Shown piece after piece: positions 8,426 through 19,600 of a stretch of DNA of 47,333 nt. How positions within the stretch are numbered: the stretch's first letter is position 1; every line of letters starts with the position of its first letter. Source of the DNA: Eubacterium sp. (GTDB lineage Bacteria; Bacillota; Clostridia; Lachnospirales; Lachnospiraceae); assembly GCA_024696635.1 (NCBI GenBank), contig JAILGP010000202.1, positions 1-47,333 of the forward strand, in the 5' to 3' direction. Below the pieces are notes generated by a model. The model was not told the DNA's origin and ran no database searches. It worked only from the letters and a program-made list of their open reading frames with translations. The translations under genes and the position numbers were made by a program.

Positions 8426-9010
8426 TTAGTTATGATCCTCAATAATCTCTACCGCCACAGTCTTCTTCTTAAGACCTCTGTCCATGGCTTCTTTTATAAT
8501 ATATTTCTCTGCCTCTTCTTCATTCATACCTGATTGAATAAGAAGAAGCTTTGCCCTGTTAATAAGCTTAAGCTCAGTAAGCTTTTCTTCAGCCTTCTTA
8601 GCTCTCTTCTCAGCGTCCTTAAGCTTCTTCTGATTTGCCACAAGCATTCTGACTGCCTGATTCACAGCCGAAGCTTTAAGAGGCTTAGCCAGAACTATTA
8701 CGCCATAATCTATCAGCATTTCAGTAACATTTCCACTTATTTCAGCCGGAGTTATCATAAGAATTCCAGCATTTATCTTATCTTGAAGGCCCAATACAAA
8801 ATCAGTCCCCATCTCATCCATAAGAGGAGCATTGATTATAATAATATCATAATTCCTTTCAAGCACCTCTCTTTTAGCACCGGAAGCACTTTTACGTGTC
8901 TCAATCACATTAAAGAGGCCGGAAGGAAGAGCCTTTTTGGTAAGGATATTAAATTGTTCTGATGATGAAACCATCAGCAGGGAATATTGCATCCTAGAAT
9001 TTCCAGCCAT
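8426..9010 (-). CDS. ANTAR-domain antiterminator with a pseudo-receiver domain
   Basis: A 194-residue protein in two parts. Residues 8-125 have the fold pattern of a response-regulator receiver, but Asn60 occupies the phospho-acceptor Asp position (IIIINAPL), the N-terminal acidic pair is replaced by SSS (15-17), and only Thr87 and Lys109 of the switch residues remain. After a charged helix (127-148), residues about 136-190 form an ANTAR domain (NRAKLLLI, EEAEKYIIKEA, KKKTVAVEII), which binds RNA hexaloop hairpins and prevents termination. I chose the ATG at 9010 over an in-frame GTG four codons upstream. It is the last gene of pyrG-carA-carB-GS-like-ANTAR, whose leader carries one of five matching hexaloop/terminator elements, so it probably regulates itself and the whole island. 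Clostridial NitR/GlnR-type ANTAR proteins beside glnA are the closest described analogue. Confidence 0.9.
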   Translation of the reverse strand: MAGNSRMQYSLLMVSSSEQFNILTKKALPSGLFNVIETRKSASGAKREVLERNYDIIIINAPLMDEMGTDFVLGLQDKINAGILMITPAEISGNVTEMLIDYGVIVLAKPLKASAVNQAVRMLVANQKKLKDAEKRAKKAEEKLTELKLINRAKLLLIQSGMNEEEAEKYIIKEAMDRGLKKKTVAVEIIEDHN

Positions 9011-9094
9011 CTTACATCTCACTTCTTAAAACAGGACAATTCAAATCATTAAACAAAATAATTCAAATCATTAAACAAAACATACTAATCAAAT

Positions 9095-10267
9095 TTACAG
9101 AGAATACTTATCAATAATCTCCTGAGGGATTATGCTCTTTATAAATTCACTTTTCTGAGCCTTCTTAATTGCAGTTTTCTTATTCTCAGGAAGGAGGATT
9201 CCCTCATCGTCCATCTCCTTTGGAAGACTGAGACGATTCTCTATTCCATAAAGACCTGCATGAATAAGAAGAGCATATACAATATAAGGATTGCTGAGGG
9301 CATCAGGGGATCTAAGCTCCACCCTGGTTGATCCCTGATATTCGGAAATGTACATGAGCTCCGTATCGCCGGCACTGGACCACTTAACACGGTCAGGTGC
9401 TGTACTACGTCCAAATCTTGTATAAGACTCATCTGTTGGATTAAGGAAAAGAGTTATATCACAGATTTTATCTATAATACCTGCCGCCGCAAACTTTGCC
9501 ACATCCGCTCCCTCTGAATCCTTGGCGAAAAGATTGATATGATAACCATTTCCCGGCTTATCAGAAATAGGAACAGGAGAAAAATCTGCATAAAGACCAT
9601 TTCTATCTGCAATAGTACTTACAACCATTTTAAATGTAGTCATCTGGTCAGCAGCCTTAAGAGGCTTTCCATAATGGAAATCAATCTCATTCTGTCCAGG
9701 ACCTCTCTCATGGTGAGATCTCTCAGGAGTAAGTCCCATTTCCTCTATGGTAAGACAGATTTCACGACGTATATTTTCACCCCTGTCTAAAGGAGCTATA
9801 TCCATATAACCCGCCTCATCATAAGGAATCTTGGTAGGACGTCCCTCATCATCACATTTAAAAAGATAGAACTCCATCTCTGAACCAAAACGAAATTCGA
9901 TTCCAGCTTCCTCAGCCTTCTTTACTGCCTGCTTAAGAATATATCTGGTATCAGACTCAAATGGCTCACCATCAGCAGTGCAAACATCACAATACATCCT
10001 GATAACTCTTCCTGTATCAGGTCTCCATGGGAGAATTGATGTTGTTGCCGGATCCGGTCTAAGATATAGATTCTTATCACCAGAACATTCAAAACCAAGG
10101 ATAGCTCTGGCATTGATGGGGATTCCATATTTAAATGCCTTATGTATCTCACTTGGCATTACAGAAATATTTTTCTGAACTCCAAATGCATCGCGAAAAG
10201 CAAGCCTTATAAACTTGGCATCCTCTTCCTCTATATATTCCATTATTTCATCTTCTGTATAAAACAT
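9095..10267 (-). CDS. Divergent, short type I glutamine synthetase-like protein
   Basis: The 390-residue protein aligns along the GS-I fold but is about 50 residues shorter than ordinary enzymes (roughly 444). Metal-site residues are kept: the two Glu of SEMEFYLF, the Glu of SHHE, the Glu of GQNEID, the His of GNGYH and the Glu of RVELRSPD. Several substrate-site elements are not. The FDGSS loop that shapes the ammonium pocket reads NARAI, the NGSGMH motif has Pro in place of its Asn, and the NRS...RIP segment with phosphate-binding Arg residues reads AGDTELMYIS. It may be a low-activity GS, a gamma-glutamyl ligase for another amine, or a regulatory paralogue. It starts 16 bp after carB and precedes the ANTAR gene, suggesting a link to nitrogen sensing. 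The major GS of this locus is the type III enzyme. Confidence 0.8.
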   Translation of the reverse strand: MFYTEDEIMEYIEEEDAKFIRLAFRDAFGVQKNISVMPSEIHKAFKYGIPINARAILGFECSGDKNLYLRPDPATTSILPWRPDTGRVIRMYCDVCTADGEPFESDTRYILKQAVKKAEEAGIEFRFGSEMEFYLFKCDDEGRPTKIPYDEAGYMDIAPLDRGENIRREICLTIEEMGLTPERSHHERGPGQNEIDFHYGKPLKAADQMTTFKMVVSTIADRNGLYADFSPVPISDKPGNGYHINLFAKDSEGADVAKFAAAGIIDKICDITLFLNPTDESYTRFGRSTAPDRVKWSSAGDTELMYISEYQGSTRVELRSPDALSNPYIVYALLIHAGLYGIENRLSLPKEMDDEGILLPENKKTAIKKAQKSEFIKSIIPQEIIDKYSL

Positions 10268-10283
10268 ATTCTCTCCTTAATAC

Positions 10284-13200
10284 CTAGATAGTAGAAATTC
10301 TAGGGGTTATTGTCTCAAGTACATCCAACAATATTCTGACTGTATCAAGTGATGTAAATATAGTTACTCCGTTCATTATAGCACAGCGCCTTATCTCAGC
10401 ACCATCCTGATAATGAATTCCAGATAAAATGGCTCTTGTATTTATGATGTAGCTTACATAGCCTGCCTCTATAGAGCGAAGAACTTCATCACTTCCGTCG
10501 CTGAGCTTTCCTCTGATTCTTGTTCTGATTCCATGCTCCTTAAGAAATTCACCTGTACCAACTGTGGCTTCTATATTAAATCCAAGCTCATAAAATCTTC
10601 TTACAAGTGGAAGGGCCTCTTCTTTATCCTCATCTGCAAGGGTTACCATAACAGTACCATATTCCCTCATCTTTACACCACTTGCCTGAAGGGATTTGTA
10701 AAATGCAGTCTTAAGGCTTCTGTCATAACCAATAGCTTCACCCGTAGATTTCATTTCCGGTGACAGATATGGATCCATGCCATTAAGCTTTGCAAAGGAA
10801 AATGCAGGTGTCTTGACATACCATTTCTTCTCCTGACCATTCTTAAGTCCACCCTCAGCAGCTACTCCAAGGTAGCCCTGTTCCTTAAGGCTGTGACCAA
10901 GAATAACCTTAGTGGCAATATCAACCAGACTGTATCCTGTTGACTTTGAAAGGAATGGTACACTTCTGGAGGCACGTGGATTAACCTCGATTATATAAAC
11001 ATTATCATCCTTATCAACTATGAACTGTATATTGAAAAGACCAACTATTCCGATTCCAACTCCCAATTTCTCGGTATAATCAGCAATAGTTTCCTTAACC
11101 TTTTCAGAAATTGAGTAAGGAGGATAAACACTGGTACTGTCTCCTGAGTGAACACCAGTTCTCTCAACCAGTTCCATGATACCAGGAAGGAATACATCCT
11201 TTCCATCACAGATGGCATCTACCTCAACCTCTTTACCAACTATATATTTATCTACAAGAACAGGTCTGTCCTCATCCACCTCAACTGCTGTTTTAAGGTA
11301 ATGACGGAGCATTTCCTCATTAGCAACAATCTCCATGGCTCTTCCACCAAGAACAAAGCTTGGGCGGACAAGAACCGGATAACCAATTTGCTGGGCAGCC
11401 TTTACACCACTTTCAATATCTGTAACAGCCATACCCTTAGGATGAGGGATATTAAGGCTTTCGATTACATTTTCAAATGCATCTCTGTCCTCTGCCCTGA
11501 ATATGGCCTCGCAGGAGGTTCCAATAAGATTAACTCCCTGTTTCATAAGAGGCTCAGCCAGGTTTACTGCAGTCTGGCCACCAAGAGATGTGATAACGCC
11601 CTCCGGCTTCTCAAGGTCAACTATATTCATTATATCTTCTACTGTAAGAGGCTCAAAATAAAGCTTATCTGCAGTAGTATAATCAGTAGAAACTGTTTCA
11701 GGGTTATTATTTATAACGATTGCCTCGTAACCCATTTCATGAATAGTCTTTACGGCATGAACTGTGGAATAATCGAACTCCACACCCTGACCTATTCTGA
11801 TAGGACCTGAACCCAGAACTATTATCTTCTTCTTGTCTGATACTATGGACTCATTTTCATCCTCATAGGTCGAATAAAAATATGGAACATAGCTTTCAAA
11901 CTCACTGGCACAGGTATCGATCATCTTATAAACCGGCCTTATACCATAGCTTCTGCGAAGCTTTGCAATTTCATCCTCTGTAACATGAAGAAGCTCTGCA
12001 ATATAGGAATCTGAGAAGCCCATCTTCTTTGCTTCATAAAGAGTATCCCTGTCAAGATTTTGTTTTGCCTCTATCTTCTTCTCATATTCAACAATATTTC
12101 TGATCTTATCCAGGAAGAACATATCAATCTTAGTCCTGTTAAAGATAAGCTGAAGATCCACTCCCAGCCATATAAGCTGAGAAAGGGCATAGATACGGTC
12201 ATCCGTTCCATCCTCAACATATTTAAGAAGCTTTTCGATTGCTTCCTTTCTATTCTCAGGCTCTGGCTTATCAGAAAGGTTCTTTACATCAAACTTCTCA
12301 AGATGTATATGATTCTTTCCATCCTCAAGTGACCTTATGGCCTTAAGAAGACTTTCCTCCAGGGTACGTCCCACACTCATGGTTTCTCCAGTTGCCTTCA
12401 TCTGGGTAGATAATACATTTGAAGCAATAGTAAATTTATCAAATGGGAATCTAGGCATCTTGGTTACAACATAATCAAGTGTAGGCTCGAAGCAGGCAGG
12501 TGTGTTAGCCAGCTGAATCTCATCAAGTCTCATGCCCACTGCAATCTTGGCTGAAACCCTGGCAATAGGATAACCACTGGCCTTGGATGCAAGAGCAGAG
12601 GAACGGGAAACACGAGGATTAACTTCTATTACGTAGTATTTGAAAGACTCAGGATCAAGAGCAAACTGACAGTTACAGCCACCCTCTACACCAAGAGCTC
12701 TTATTATCTTAAGAGCAGAGTCACGAAGCATATGATATTCCTTATTTGTAAGAGTCTGGCTTGGAGCCACAACTATGGAATCTCCTGTATGTATACCAAC
12801 CGGGTCCAGGTTCTCCATGTTACAAACAACAAGGGCAGTATCATTGGCATCCCTCATTACTTCATATTCTATTTCCTTATAGCCCTTTATACTTTTCTCA
12901 ACCAGAACCTGATGTACTGGCGAAAGAGCTAAGGCATTCTTCATCATTTCTGCCATCTCCTCAGGGTCGTTGGCGAATCCACCACCGGTTCCTCCAAGGG
13001 TAAATGCAGGTCTTAATATAACAGGATAACCTATATCCTCTGCTGCCTTAAGACCTTCTTCCACAGAATAGGTAATCTCAGATGGAACTACTGGTTCACC
13101 CAGCTTCTCACAAAGCTCCTTAAAGGCTTCTCTATCCTCAGCACATCTGATACTGGAAGCCTTGGTACCTAAAAGCTCAATCTCGCATTCATCCAGAACA

Positions 13201-13517
13201 CCCTTATCACTAAGCTGCATGGCAAGATTAAGACCTGTCTGTCCACCGATTCCCGGAACAATAGCATCCGGTCTTTCATAGCGGCAGATTCTGGCCATGT
13301 ATTCCAGAGTCAGAGGCTCCATATAAACCTTGTCTGCAATCATTGTATCTGTCATTATAGTAGCAGGATTAGAATTAGCCAGAACAACCTCGTAGCCCTC
13401 TTCCTTAAGGGCAAGGCAGGCCTGGGTTCCTGCATAATCAAATTCGGCTGCCTGTCCGATAACAATAGGACCTGAACCGATAACCAATATCTTCTTTATA
13501 TCACTTCTCTTTGGCAT
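10284..13517 (-). CDS. carB: Carbamoyl-phosphate synthase large subunit
   Basis: At 1077 residues it has the normal CarB length, with two homologous ATP-grasp halves: the first begins [23 protein letters not shown] and the second [22 protein letters not shown] (about residue 558). Each carries the expected VEVNPR or IEVNPR metal-binding signature. The C-terminal MGS-like allosteric domain (about 940-1077) is present. It makes carbamoyl phosphate from bicarbonate, two ATP and ammonia channelled from the CarA subunit, feeding pyrimidines and arginine. It starts 23 bp after carA and ends 16 bp before the GS-like gene, consistent with one transcript. Confidence 0.97.
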   Translation of the reverse strand: MPKRSDIKKILVIGSGPIVIGQAAEFDYAGTQACLALKEEGYEVVLANSNPATIMTDTMIADKVYMEPLTLEYMARICRYERPDAIVPGIGGQTGLNLAMQLSDKGVLDECEIELLGTKASSIRCAEDREAFKELCEKLGEPVVPSEITYSVEEGLKAAEDIGYPVILRPAFTLGGTGGGFANDPEEMAEMMKNALALSPVHQVLVEKSIKGYKEIEYEVMRDANDTALVVCNMENLDPVGIHTGDSIVVAPSQTLTNKEYHMLRDSALKIIRALGVEGGCNCQFALDPESFKYYVIEVNPRVSRSSALASKASGYPIARVSAKIAVGMRLDEIQLANTPACFEPTLDYVVTKMPRFPFDKFTIASNVLSTQMKATGETMSVGRTLEESLLKAIRSLEDGKNHIHLEKFDVKNLSDKPEPENRKEAIEKLLKYVEDGTDDRIYALSQLIWLGVDLQLIFNRTKIDMFFLDKIRNIVEYEKKIEAKQNLDRDTLYEAKKMGFSDSYIAELLHVTEDEIAKLRRSYGIRPVYKMIDTCASEFESYVPYFYSTYEDENESIVSDKKKIIVLGSGPIRIGQGVEFDYSTVHAVKTIHEMGYEAIVINNNPETVSTDYTTADKLYFEPLTVEDIMNIVDLEKPEGVITSLGGQTAVNLAEPLMKQGVNLIGTSCEAIFRAEDRDAFENVIESLNIPHPKGMAVTDIESGVKAAQQIGYPVLVRPSFVLGGRAMEIVANEEMLRHYLKTAVEVDEDRPVLVDKYIVGKEVEVDAICDGKDVFLPGIMELVERTGVHSGDSTSVYPPYSISEKVKETIADYTEKLGVGIGIVGLFNIQFIVDKDDNVYIIEVNPRASRSVPFLSKSTGYSLVDIATKVILGHSLKEQGYLGVAAEGGLKNGQEKKWYVKTPAFSFAKLNGMDPYLSPEMKSTGEAIGYDRSLKTAFYKSLQASGVKMREYGTVMVTLADEDKEEALPLVRRFYELGFNIEATVGTGEFLKEHGIRTRIRGKLSDGSDEVLRSIEAGYVSYIINTRAILSGIHYQDGAEIRRCAIMNGVTIFTSLDTVRILLDVLETITPRISTI

Positions 13518-13540
13518 GATATAATTCCTCCAAAATATGC

Positions 13541-14638
13541 TTAAATATTTTCAGTCCTGAACTTCTTCATCTCTTCTATAAATCTATCAAACAGATATGT
13601 ACTGTCCTGAGGTCCCGGTGCACTTTCAGGATGATATTGCACGGAAAATGTACCATCCTCCTCACAGCTTAAACCTTCAACTGTATTATCCAGAAGATTT
13701 ATATGAGAAATCTTAAGAGGTGTTCCCTTGATTGATTCCTCATCTACTGCATAGCTGTGATTCTGACTTGTTATCTCAATTCTTCCGGAGGCTAAATCCT
13801 TTACAGGATGATTTCCTCCCCTGTGACCAAACTTAAGCTTATAGGTCTTAGCTCCATAGGAAAGTGCTATAAGCTGATGACCAAGACAGATTCCAAACAT
13901 TGGATAAAGACCTCTAAGTGCCTTTAATGTATCTATAACCTGTGGAACATCCTCAGGATCTCCAGGTCCGTTTGAGATAAATATACCATCCGGCTTCATT
14001 TTCTGTATCTCCTCAGCAGGAGTATCATAAGGAACAACCGTTACATTACAGCCATGACTATTAAGCTCACGTACTATATTCATCTTCATTCCGCAATCTA
14101 TTGCAACCACATTGAACTTAGGATTTGAAGTACGTGCATACCATCTTTTTTTAGAGCTGCATCTCTTAACTGCATCTCTTCTAAGCTCTGTAGCCTTAAG
14201 CAGATTTATTCCTTCTGATGTAGGAGTTGAATAATCTGTAAGCAGAACCTTTCTGGAACCCATATCTCTTATGGATCTTACCAGCTTCCTTGTGTCTACT
14301 CCATATATTCCAGGTACATTTGACTCCTCTAAAAGCTCAGAAAGTGTTCTTGTAAAACGGAAATTAGAGGGAGACTCATTTACCTCCCTCACTATAAGAG
14401 CACCAAGATTTATCATCTTGCTTTCGAAATCTTCATCTGTAATTCCATAATTTCCAATAAGTGGATAAGACATAACTATGGCCTGATCTGTATAAGAGGG
14501 ATCAGAAATAATCTCCTGGTAGCCAGCCATGGAGGTGTTAAATACTATCTCACATATTGCATCATGATCTGCACCGAATCCAAAGCCAGGATATTCGGTA
14601 CCATCTTCAAATATTAGTTTCTTGGTATATTTCAGCAT
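13541..14638 (-). CDS. carA: Carbamoyl-phosphate synthase small (glutaminase) subunit
   Basis: A 365-residue CarA. The N-terminal CPSase small-chain domain ([15 protein letters not shown]) is followed by a class I glutamine amidotransferase domain with the nucleophile in GICLGHQ, the HRGGNHPV segment, and the His-Glu pair in QYHPES. It hydrolyses glutamine and passes ammonia to CarB. It lies 117 bp downstream of pyrG with no terminator between them. No PyrR or uracil-type attenuator is seen in front, so control is probably through the element upstream of pyrG. Confidence 0.97.
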   Translation of the reverse strand: MLKYTKKLIFEDGTEYPGFGFGADHDAICEIVFNTSMAGYQEIISDPSYTDQAIVMSYPLIGNYGITDEDFESKMINLGALIVREVNESPSNFRFTRTLSELLEESNVPGIYGVDTRKLVRSIRDMGSRKVLLTDYSTPTSEGINLLKATELRRDAVKRCSSKKRWYARTSNPKFNVVAIDCGMKMNIVRELNSHGCNVTVVPYDTPAEEIQKMKPDGIFISNGPGDPEDVPQVIDTLKALRGLYPMFGICLGHQLIALSYGAKTYKLKFGHRGGNHPVKDLASGRIEITSQNHSYAVDEESIKGTPLKISHINLLDNTVEGLSCEEDGTFSVQYHPESAPGPQDSTYLFDRFIEEMKKFRTENI

Positions 14639-14755
14639 ATTTTCTTCCTCGTTATATGAATTTATACTGCCTATATTTATACTACTTTTTTTCTCATGAA
14701 TAAATCTTATAATTATTGTTTTTATTATAAAATATTATGATTAATATTAATTTTT

Positions 14756-16438
<1,683 letters not shown>

Positions 16439-16483
16439 TTAAAATTTAATTATTACATCCACATTATGTAAACATACAAAAAG

Positions 16484-16515
16484 AGGCACTTCGAGTATAT
16501 ATACCCGAAGCGCCT
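16484..16515 (-). terminator. Leader attenuator (terminator) upstream of pyrG
   Basis: The minus-strand RNA forms a stem from AGGCGCUUCGGGU and its complement ACUCGAAGUGCCU, with G-U pairs, around a short AU loop, then CUUUUUG. It lies 84 bp before the pyrG ATG and after the promoter, so it must be bypassed for expression. The 5' arm overlaps the hexaloop hairpin at 16507-16522. Confidence 0.85.
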
Positions 16516-16522
16516 TTGCTTC
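16507..16522 (-). promoter_or_regulatory. ANTAR-type hexaloop hairpin in the pyrG leader
   Basis: RNA GAAGC-AAAGGC-GCUUC: a 5-bp stem closing a hexaloop with A1 and G4. Its 3' arm is shared with the terminator, so the two cannot coexist. The stem differs from the gltB and gltD copies (GAAGC/GCUUC against AAAGC/GCUUU) but remains paired. Confidence 0.7.
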
Positions 16523-16562
16523 ATATCTCTATATTGTTTTTTTTATTTTATAAACTCTTATT

Positions 16563-16590
16563 AGTATATAACTTTATAAAAAAAAGTCAA
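16563..16590 (-). promoter_or_regulatory. Promoter of the pyrG operon
   Basis: TTGACT (16590-16585) and TATACT (16568-16563) are 16 bp apart. The same boxes, spacing and flanking AAAGTTATATACTAA occur before gltB. It begins only 22 bp after the gltB stop codon. Confidence 0.8.
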
Positions 16591-16612
16591 TAGATAATAT
16601 GACAATATTTTA

Positions 16613-19600
16613 TTAGCCGACTAATTCTGTAAAGGCTTCGATCTGAGCCTGCTCGTGATTCATTCCCTGCTCCTCATACTGGGTAGTAAGATGAAGGATT
16701 TCCTTATAATCACTAGGTATGATTTTCTTGAATGCTTCAACATAATTATCAAAATCATCCAGAATCTTCTGTCCCTTGATGGAACCTGTATATTTCACAT
16801 GCTTTTCTATAAGCTTCTTAAGCTCTTCCTTATCGCTCTTATATTCCACCTTTTCCATAAGTACCAGCTGCTTATTGAGATTCTTGTAAAGTGTATTTTC
16901 TTCATCAAGTACATAAGCCACACCGCCGCTCATTCCTGCAGCAAAGTTCTTTCCGGTAGGTCCAAGGATTACAGCAAGGCCACCAGTCATGTATTCACAA
17001 CCATGCTCACCAACTCCTTCAACAACTGCCGTTGCACCAGAATTTCTTACACAGAATCTTTCGCCAGCCACACCTGCTATGTAAGCCTGGCCTGAAGTTG
17101 CACCGTATAAAGCAACATTTCCTATTATAATGTTCTCTTCAGCATTATAAGCCGCATTTTCAGGAGCATGTACTATAAGCTTTCCACCTGACATACCCTT
17201 ACCAAAATAGTCGTTGCTGTCTCCAGTAAGGTCAATAGTAAGTCCTGAAGGGATAAATGCACCAAAGCTCTGTCCTCCCGAACCCTTAGCATTGATAGTG
17301 ATTGAATCCTCTTCAAGTCCATCTGGATATGCTCTCGTGATTTCAGCTCCAAGGAGTGTTCCAAAGGTTCTGTCTATATTTGTAATATTTATATCAATAG
17401 ACTGTTTATCAATATTTTTATCAGGTGACTTCTTTCCTTCTAGTCCAAGAAGCTGTCTTATGCCCTTGTTCTTAAGAAGTATCTGCTCATCCTTTGTATC
17501 CTCAAGCTTGAAATTATAGGCAAGCTCCTTATGGAAAGTCTGCTTATTTCTATCAACTGATGACATATCAAGAAGGACTTTTTCAAGTGAAAGTCTCTGC
17601 TCTGACTTAGAAAGGTCTTCCTTTACCTTAAGTAGATCAGTTCTTCCCACCAGCTCATCTATACTTCTTACGCCAAGCTTTGCCATATATTCCCTAAGCT
17701 GTCTTGCGACAAAATACATGAAATTCTCAACATATTCAGGCTTGCCCTGGAATCTCTTACGAAGCTCCGGATTCTGTGTAGCAACACCCATTGGACAGGT
17801 ATCATGCTGACATACCCTCATCATTACACAGCCCATGGTTACAAGTGGAGCTGTTGCAAATCCATATTCCTCTGCACCAAGTATAGCAGCTATTACTACA
17901 TCACGTCCGCTCATGAGTTTTCCATCAGTTTCGATTATAACCTGATTTCTAAGACCATTTGCCACAAGGGTCTGATGTGTTTCAGCAAGTCCAAGCTCCC
18001 ATGGAAGTCCTGCATTATGAATTGAGCTAAGTGGAGCCGCTCCAGTTCCTCCATCATAACCTGACACAAGTATAACCTGTGCTCCTGCCTTTGCAACACC
18101 GGCTGCTACAGTACCTACACCAGATTCAGAAACCAGCTTAACTGAGATTCTTGCCTGCTTGTTGGCACATTTAAGATCATATATAAGCTGAGCTAAATCT
18201 TCGATTGAATATATATCATGATGTGGTGGTGGAGATATAAGACTTACTCCAGGTGTTGAATGTCTTGTCTTGGCAATCCATGGATAAACCTTTTTTCCAG
18301 GAAGATGTCCACCTTCACCAGGCTTAGCACCCTGAGCCATCTTTATCTGAAGCTCTCTTGCACTTACAAGATACTTACTTGTTACACCAAATCGTCCGCT
18401 GGCTACCTGCTTTATTGCTGAGCTTCTATCATTCTTAGTTCCGGCTGATGCGATTCTCTCATCACTTTCACCACCCTCACCACTATTAGACTTACCATGA
18501 ATATGATTCATAGCTATAGCCAGTGTCTGGTGAGCTTCCTCTGATATAGAACCGTAGGACATGGCACCTGTCTTGAATCTCATCATGATTGATTCTTCAC
18601 TTTCAACCTCATCGAGGCTGACTCCCTTATCAGGATACTTAAAATCAATCATACTTCTAAGATAACCAGTCTGCTCTGCATCTACCATCTTAGTATATTC
18701 TATAAACTTTTCATAATTGCCTTCCCTTGTTGAAAGCTGAAGCATATGAATTGTTTTAGGATTATATCTATGATTCTCACCCTGACTTCTAAGCTTATGT
18801 CTTCCAAGTGCTGAAAGCTCAAGATTAACAGGAAGTCCTAACGGGTCAAATGCCTTGCTGTGCTGTGCATCAACGGCCTCAGCTATATCCTCAAGAGTGA
18901 TTCCCTCTATACGGCTTACAGTTCCCTCAAAATAATCATCTATAACTTCACTTGATATACCAATTGCTTCAAATATCTTGCTGCCCTGGTAGGACTGGAT
19001 TGTGGATATACCCATCTTAGAAGCAATCTTTACTATACCACTTAGAATAGCCTCATCATAATCCTCAACCGCTGCATAGTAGTCCTTGTCAAGAAGTCCA
19101 TCTTCTATAAGCTCTCCTATTGTAGCATGTGCAAGATAAGGATTTACTGCAGATGCACCATAGCCAAGAAGAGTAGCAAAATGATGTACCTCACGAGGCT
19201 CACCAGACTCAAGTATAAGAGACATGGCAGTATTCTTTTTTGTATCTACAAGGTGCTTATGAACAGCAGCTACAGCCAGTAACGAAGGAAGTGCCACATG
19301 GTTTTCATCTACTCCCCTGTCTGTAAGAATAAGTATATTAGCACCCTGACGATAAGCACGGTCAACCTCAACAAAGAGATGACTTATAACATGCTTCATA
19401 GGTGTACTCTTATAAAAAAGTGTTGAAACCTTAGCAACCTTAAAGCCCTTCTTATCGAGTCTTTCTATCTTAAGTATATCCAGATCAGTAAGGATAGGAT
19501 TATGAATCTTAAGTACTTGACAGTTCTCATAGCTTTCCTTAAGAAGATTTCCATTTTTACCAACATATACGCTTCTTGAAGTAACTATCTTTTCTCTTTC

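Noticed and set aside
11148-11810. 220-residue open frame on the plus strand
   Set aside because: It is antisense to the conserved carB coding sequence, with no homology pattern or ribosome-binding site.
16655-17095. 146-residue plus-strand frame
   Set aside because: It is antisense to the GltB C-terminal domain; the composition reflects reverse-complement codons.
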